64,000 nt of DNA from UBA1479 sp963976055 (lineage in GTDB: Bacteria > Pseudomonadota > Alphaproteobacteria > Rhodospirillales > Casp-alpha2): contig CAXBJB010000002.1 of the NCBI GenBank assembly GCA_963976055.1, positions 437,710 to 501,709 of the forward strand, in the 5' to 3' direction. The notes beneath the pieces are model-generated. The model worked only from the letters and a program-made list of their open reading frames with translations, was not told where the DNA came from and made no database searches. The position numbers and the translations under genes were made by a program. Positions 61,345-64,000 of the stretch are shown piece after piece. Position 1 is the first letter of the stretch, and each line of letters opens with the position of its first letter.

Positions 61345-62835
61345 TTATTTCTCTGGCTCAATGGGCAAAGTGAAATGAAATTGTGTGCCTTCGCCGGGAA
61401 CGCTTTCTAACCAGATTTCCCCTCCATACTTCTCGATCATTTCCTTGCAGAGCGGCAGTCCCAGCCCTGTTCCCCGTTCTCCAGCGGTGCCAACAGTCGA
61501 GGCCTTTTGATCGAGAGCGAAAACCTTGTCCGTTTGTTCCTTGGAAAGGCCAACGCCCGTGTCGCTCACTGTTACCTGAACCATTCCGCCTATCTGTTTA
61601 GACGAAATCTCAATTTTCCCATTCTTCGGAGTGAATTTTATGGAATTAGAAATGAGATTTCGGATTACCGATTGAGCCATATCCGGATCTGCAAATGCTA
61701 TGTCGTTCTTGATGTTGTTAGTTAGCGTGATGTTTTTTCCCATAGCCATCGGCGTAAAGATGTCGATATTTTCCTGAGCTAAATCACGCAATGAGAACGG
61801 TACTGTCCGTAAATCAGATTTGACGCCCTCCATCTGCAAGCGAGACCACTCGAGAAGGTTTTGCAGCAGTTCAAAGACCCTGTCGCCGGCTTCGTTCACA
61901 GCCTTTGCATATTCAACAAGTTTGTCTTTGCTTAAATTGTCCGCCATTTCGGACATCAAATGGGTCATTCCCAGAAGAGAGTTGAAGGGACTTTTCAGAT
62001 CATGGGCGATGATAGAAAAGAACCTGTTTTTGACGTCGACTTCATATTCGAGCCGTCTTGTCTGCATCAATAATTCTTCTGTACGCATTGAGACGGCCTC
62101 TTCCAACCAAGCCCGCTTGGCTTTCTCGTCTTCCAATAATAGCCCTTGGTCTCTCTCCATGGCAGAGAGCATCACATTCATATGTTCTTGAAGTTGACTG
62201 ATCTCGTTATTTTCACTGATCGAAAGGTTAATCCGTTTTCTTGCGTTTTGCCCCAGATGAACCTCATCCACTTGCAGCATCAATTCCCTTAAAGGGGCGG
62301 CTAAATAGCGATCAAACGCCCAAACAAATAAACAGAATAAAATAGATAATTTTACGACTGCCGTAACTGCAATCAGGGCAAAACCGAATAAAACTCGATC
62401 CAAAACTATTTCTGACGATGAATAAAGTACAAGAAACCCAAGTGGTATTTTTTTTTCGTTTAGCACCCAATCCAATTCTGATTTTGTCTGGAATACAGAT
62501 AATGGGGCCGATTCTAAACCGTAGGATCTTTTAGAAATTACATTTTTGCCATTGGCATCGAAAACATCGACCCCTTCGATAATTGGCATTTCGATAAGCC
62601 CAGTTGTGAGGGCTTCTAGTTGTTTCTGATTGAACTGCCACACGCTCGTCGAAATAGGAACGTGAACTGTTTGCTCCAACTGCTTCAATTCACTTAAAAT
62701 TGAATCTTGCGTTTTTAAGTATTCAGTCAGAAATTGCACGCCCGTGACAAGGCAGGCCACACCTAAATAGATGGAAAAAATAATCCTCAGAAGCTTTTTA
62801 GAAACATTATTAGGGTGAATAAATTTTGATAACAT
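61345..62835 (-). CDS. Membrane histidine kinase paired with a solute-binding protein
   Basis: A 496-residue kinase: membrane segments about 17-36 and 150-174 enclose a periplasmic domain of some 110 residues; then HAMP (about 175-228), a coiled coil, HisKA with His278 in FFSIIAHDLKSPFNSLLGMT, and HATPase_c with N box RNLISNSIKFTPKNG, G1 SDTGVGL and G2 GERGTGLGLPLCKEM. Codon use and base composition are clearly AT-richer than in the core genes, indicating recent acquisition. It lies 56 bp downstream of the solute-binding protein gene and no response regulator is present in the window. Confidence 0.92.
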   Translation of the reverse strand: MLSKFIHPNNVSKKLLRIIFSIYLGVACLVTGVQFLTEYLKTQDSILSELKQLEQTVHVPISTSVWQFNQKQLEALTTGLIEMPIIEGVDVFDANGKNVISKRSYGLESAPLSVFQTKSELDWVLNEKKIPLGFLVLYSSSEIVLDRVLFGFALIAVTAVVKLSILFCLFVWAFDRYLAAPLRELMLQVDEVHLGQNARKRINLSISENNEISQLQEHMNVMLSAMERDQGLLLEDEKAKRAWLEEAVSMRTEELLMQTRRLEYEVDVKNRFFSIIAHDLKSPFNSLLGMTHLMSEMADNLSKDKLVEYAKAVNEAGDRVFELLQNLLEWSRLQMEGVKSDLRTVPFSLRDLAQENIDIFTPMAMGKNITLTNNIKNDIAFADPDMAQSVIRNLISNSIKFTPKNGKIEISSKQIGGMVQVTVSDTGVGLSKEQTDKVFALDQKASTVGTAGERGTGLGLPLCKEMIEKYGGEIWLESVPGEGTQFHFTLPIEPEK

Positions 62836-62891
62836 TTAGTTATGCGTGATCAAATTAAAATTATAAACATTGTTATCCACAATAAAACTTC

Positions 62892-63689
62892 CTATTTATT
62901 AAATATAATTTCATATTTTTTAAGAAAAACCTTCTCTTTTTCACCCTTCATTGACAAGCGCCCCTCATCCCAAATTTTTATTAATACCTGTCTTTTCGCA
63001 GGGGGAATTTTTGTTGAAAAAATTGGCTTTTCGATCATTTTTTTTTCTAATCCGGGGCGCACAATCTGAAGGGCATCGTTCAAGGCCAGCCGCTTTATAA
63101 CAAACTGGAGGACGAGGTCGTTATCTGCATATAGATCGACCCTGTTTTCCTTAATCATACTGAAGACTCGGTCAACCACATCATCGTATCCCGCAACCAC
63201 TTCTACGAAGTCAGAATTTTTTGGATCATCAAGATAATTTTGATAGTCGACGCTTACTGAACTGTAATCCCAACCAGGCCCGGTTGCGACACGCTTGCCT
63301 TTCATGGACTGAATTCCGTTATATCGCCATGGATCCCCTCTCCTGACGACGAAAGCTGTTGTGTATGCAAATGTTTCTTGGTTCGCATACACGAAGCCTT
63401 TTCCTGAAATCTCTGAAGCTGGAATTTCCGGCAGCATATCGCAAAGACCATTCGCCACCATGTCCAATCCCCTTGCCAGGGGCACTTCAAAGTATTGCAG
63501 TTCATATCCTTTTGATGAGTATATCGCGTCCAACATATCGATAATAACACCACGCGCGGGAGCCCCTTCGGATGGAAATATTGTCATCGGGGGCCATTGA
63601 TCGTAGCAAACGTTCAATGTCTCGGCATGACTGATGCTGGACAGGCTGATTCCGGCAAAAAAAGTCACAAAAGATAGCAGGCGATGCAT
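62892..63689 (-). CDS. Periplasmic solute-binding protein, family 3 type
   Basis: A 265-residue protein with a clear signal peptide (residues 1-22, ending ISHA) and the two-lobed SBP_bac_3-like pattern: LNVCYDQWPPMTIFPSEGAP, IIDMLDAIYSSKGYELQYFE, GLCDMLPEI, FVVRRGDPWRYNGIQSMKGK, and RVDLYADNDLVLQFVIKRLA. It has no permease gene beside it, so it may act as a sensory binding protein for the adjoining kinase rather than in transport. AT-rich compared with the core. AAAGGTAAG precedes the ATG. Confidence 0.88.
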   Translation of the reverse strand: MHRLLSFVTFFAGISLSSISHAETLNVCYDQWPPMTIFPSEGAPARGVIIDMLDAIYSSKGYELQYFEVPLARGLDMVANGLCDMLPEIPASEISGKGFVYANQETFAYTTAFVVRRGDPWRYNGIQSMKGKRVATGPGWDYSSVSVDYQNYLDDPKNSDFVEVVAGYDDVVDRVFSMIKENRVDLYADNDLVLQFVIKRLALNDALQIVRPGLEKKMIEKPIFSTKIPPAKRQVLIKIWDEGRLSMKGEKEKVFLKKYEIIFNK

Positions 63690-63716
63690 TTCTTACCTTT
63701 CGACGTGGTCGCGACT

Positions 63717-63836
63717 CTATTCCTGGGCATCGTAAAAATTCAAATCAGCGTGGGTGATAAGCTCGACGATTGCACCTTCTTTCAGCTCGGATAAGCCCGA
63801 CTGATCCTTCCAAGAAGGCAATCTAACTGTCCATGA
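63717..63836 (-). pseudogene. Possible gene remnant or very short ORF upstream of the binding-protein gene
   Basis: A minus-strand frame between TAA (63837-63839) and TAG (63717-63719) reads 39 protein-like residues, WKDQSGLSELKEGAIVELIT followed by HADLNFYDAQE. There is no ATG; a TTG at 63821 is possible. The composition looks like the end of a real globular protein, but no family is recognised. Likely the 3' remnant of a lost gene. Confidence 0.3.
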
Positions 63837-63860
63837 TTAGCTTTAGCGAGTATCCCCACG

Positions 63861-63890
63861 AAAGAAAAAGGCGCCCCTCGGGGCGCCTTC
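63861..63890 (-). terminator. Intrinsic terminator after the second ATPase copy
   Basis: Minus-strand stem GGCGCCCC-GA-GGGGCGCC followed by TTTTTCTTTC, 25 bp after the stop at 63915. Confidence 0.85.
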
Positions 63891-63914
63891 TCCAAATTTG
63901 AACCCGTCGCTGAT

Positions 63915-64000
63915 TTAATGCGCCAAAATCTGGCTCAGGAACAGCTGGGTGCGTTCGTGCTGCGGGTTGTCGAAGAACGCATTGGGTTCGTTCTGTTCGA
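63915..64000 (-). CDS. Amino-acid ABC transporter ATPase, C-terminal end (cut by window edge)
   Basis: Twenty-seven complete codons ending NAFFDNPQHERTQLFLSQIL then AH are visible before the window ends. The tail is that of AapP/BztD/GlnQ-type ATPases for polar amino acids. It is presumed to be the intact gene, because the homologous copy at 61161-61325 is truncated; only sequence beyond 64000 can show this. Confidence 0.85.
   Translation of the reverse strand, partial: EQNEPNAFFDNPQHERTQLFLSQILAH

Noticed and set aside
61330..63910. Insertion sequence or integron between the ATPase copies
   Set aside because: No transposase, integrase, terminal inverted repeats or attC-like site is visible in this segment, so it is reported only as a duplication-bounded insert.

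Overview
This window is a GC-rich piece of chromosome from an alphaproteobacterium, most likely a member of Rhodospirillales or a close relative. The call rests on gene content and order. There is a complete 14-gene nuo operon with separate nuoC and nuoD, followed by birA-coaX-rnj. There is a tig-clpP-clpX-lon-hupB block, a short alpha-type ProRS, a DUF1467 gene, a lolDC pair next to dnaE, and the chain rpsB-tsf-pyrH-frr-uppS-cdsA-dxr-rseP-bamA. No species is assigned.

Layout. (1) 1-12202, minus strand: dnaE, then the translation and envelope chain rpsB, tsf, pyrH, frr, uppS, cdsA, dxr, rseP and bamA (bamA runs off the left edge). (2) 12386-16110: an accessory block between dnaE and lolD. It holds a three-gene cobalt-type nitrile hydratase operon (alpha, beta, P14K-type activator), a DoxX-like membrane protein, a carboxymuconolactone decarboxylase-family protein with a foreign-looking tail, a RidA protein and a PAS-domain protein. 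(3) 16267-38410, minus strand: nuoA to nuoN, then birA, coaX, rnj, mce, a DUF1467 gene, proS, lolC and lolD. (4) 38629-46350, minus strand: tRNA-Leu, tig, clpP, clpX, lon, hupB, tRNA-Val and tRNA-Asp. (5) 46450-58884, metabolic and signalling genes on both strands: malonyl-CoA decarboxylase, NAD(P)HX repair enzyme, a PAS histidine kinase, a CopD-like membrane protein, a tiny Lys/Ala/Pro protein, a MetE-like enzyme, an alpha/beta hydrolase-OsmC fusion, a Nudix hydrolase, an enoyl-CoA hydratase, a cysteine synthase, a mercaptopyruvate sulfurtransferase and a TauE/SafE permease. (6) 58899-64000, an accessory region with visibly lower GC in places: a chemoreceptor between inverted dispersed repeats, an AT-rich spacer, and a solute-binding protein plus histidine kinase pair. 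That pair lies between a decayed and an apparently intact copy of the 3' end of an amino-acid ABC-transporter ATPase gene.

Most of the window is ordinary core genome. The parts worth a second look are the duplicated ATPase 3' end around the binding-protein/kinase pair, the CMD protein carrying what looks like the last residues of an ECF41 sigma factor, a nested inverted-repeat element at 52917-53178, the His-Asp tract inside trigger factor (with a smaller one on the nitrile hydratase alpha subunit), an orphan plus-strand terminator upstream of proS, and a 37-residue Lys/Ala/Pro gene with its own terminator. No CRISPR array, transposase, integrase, prophage gene or rRNA was found. Everything here comes from reading the sequence; no database search was run.
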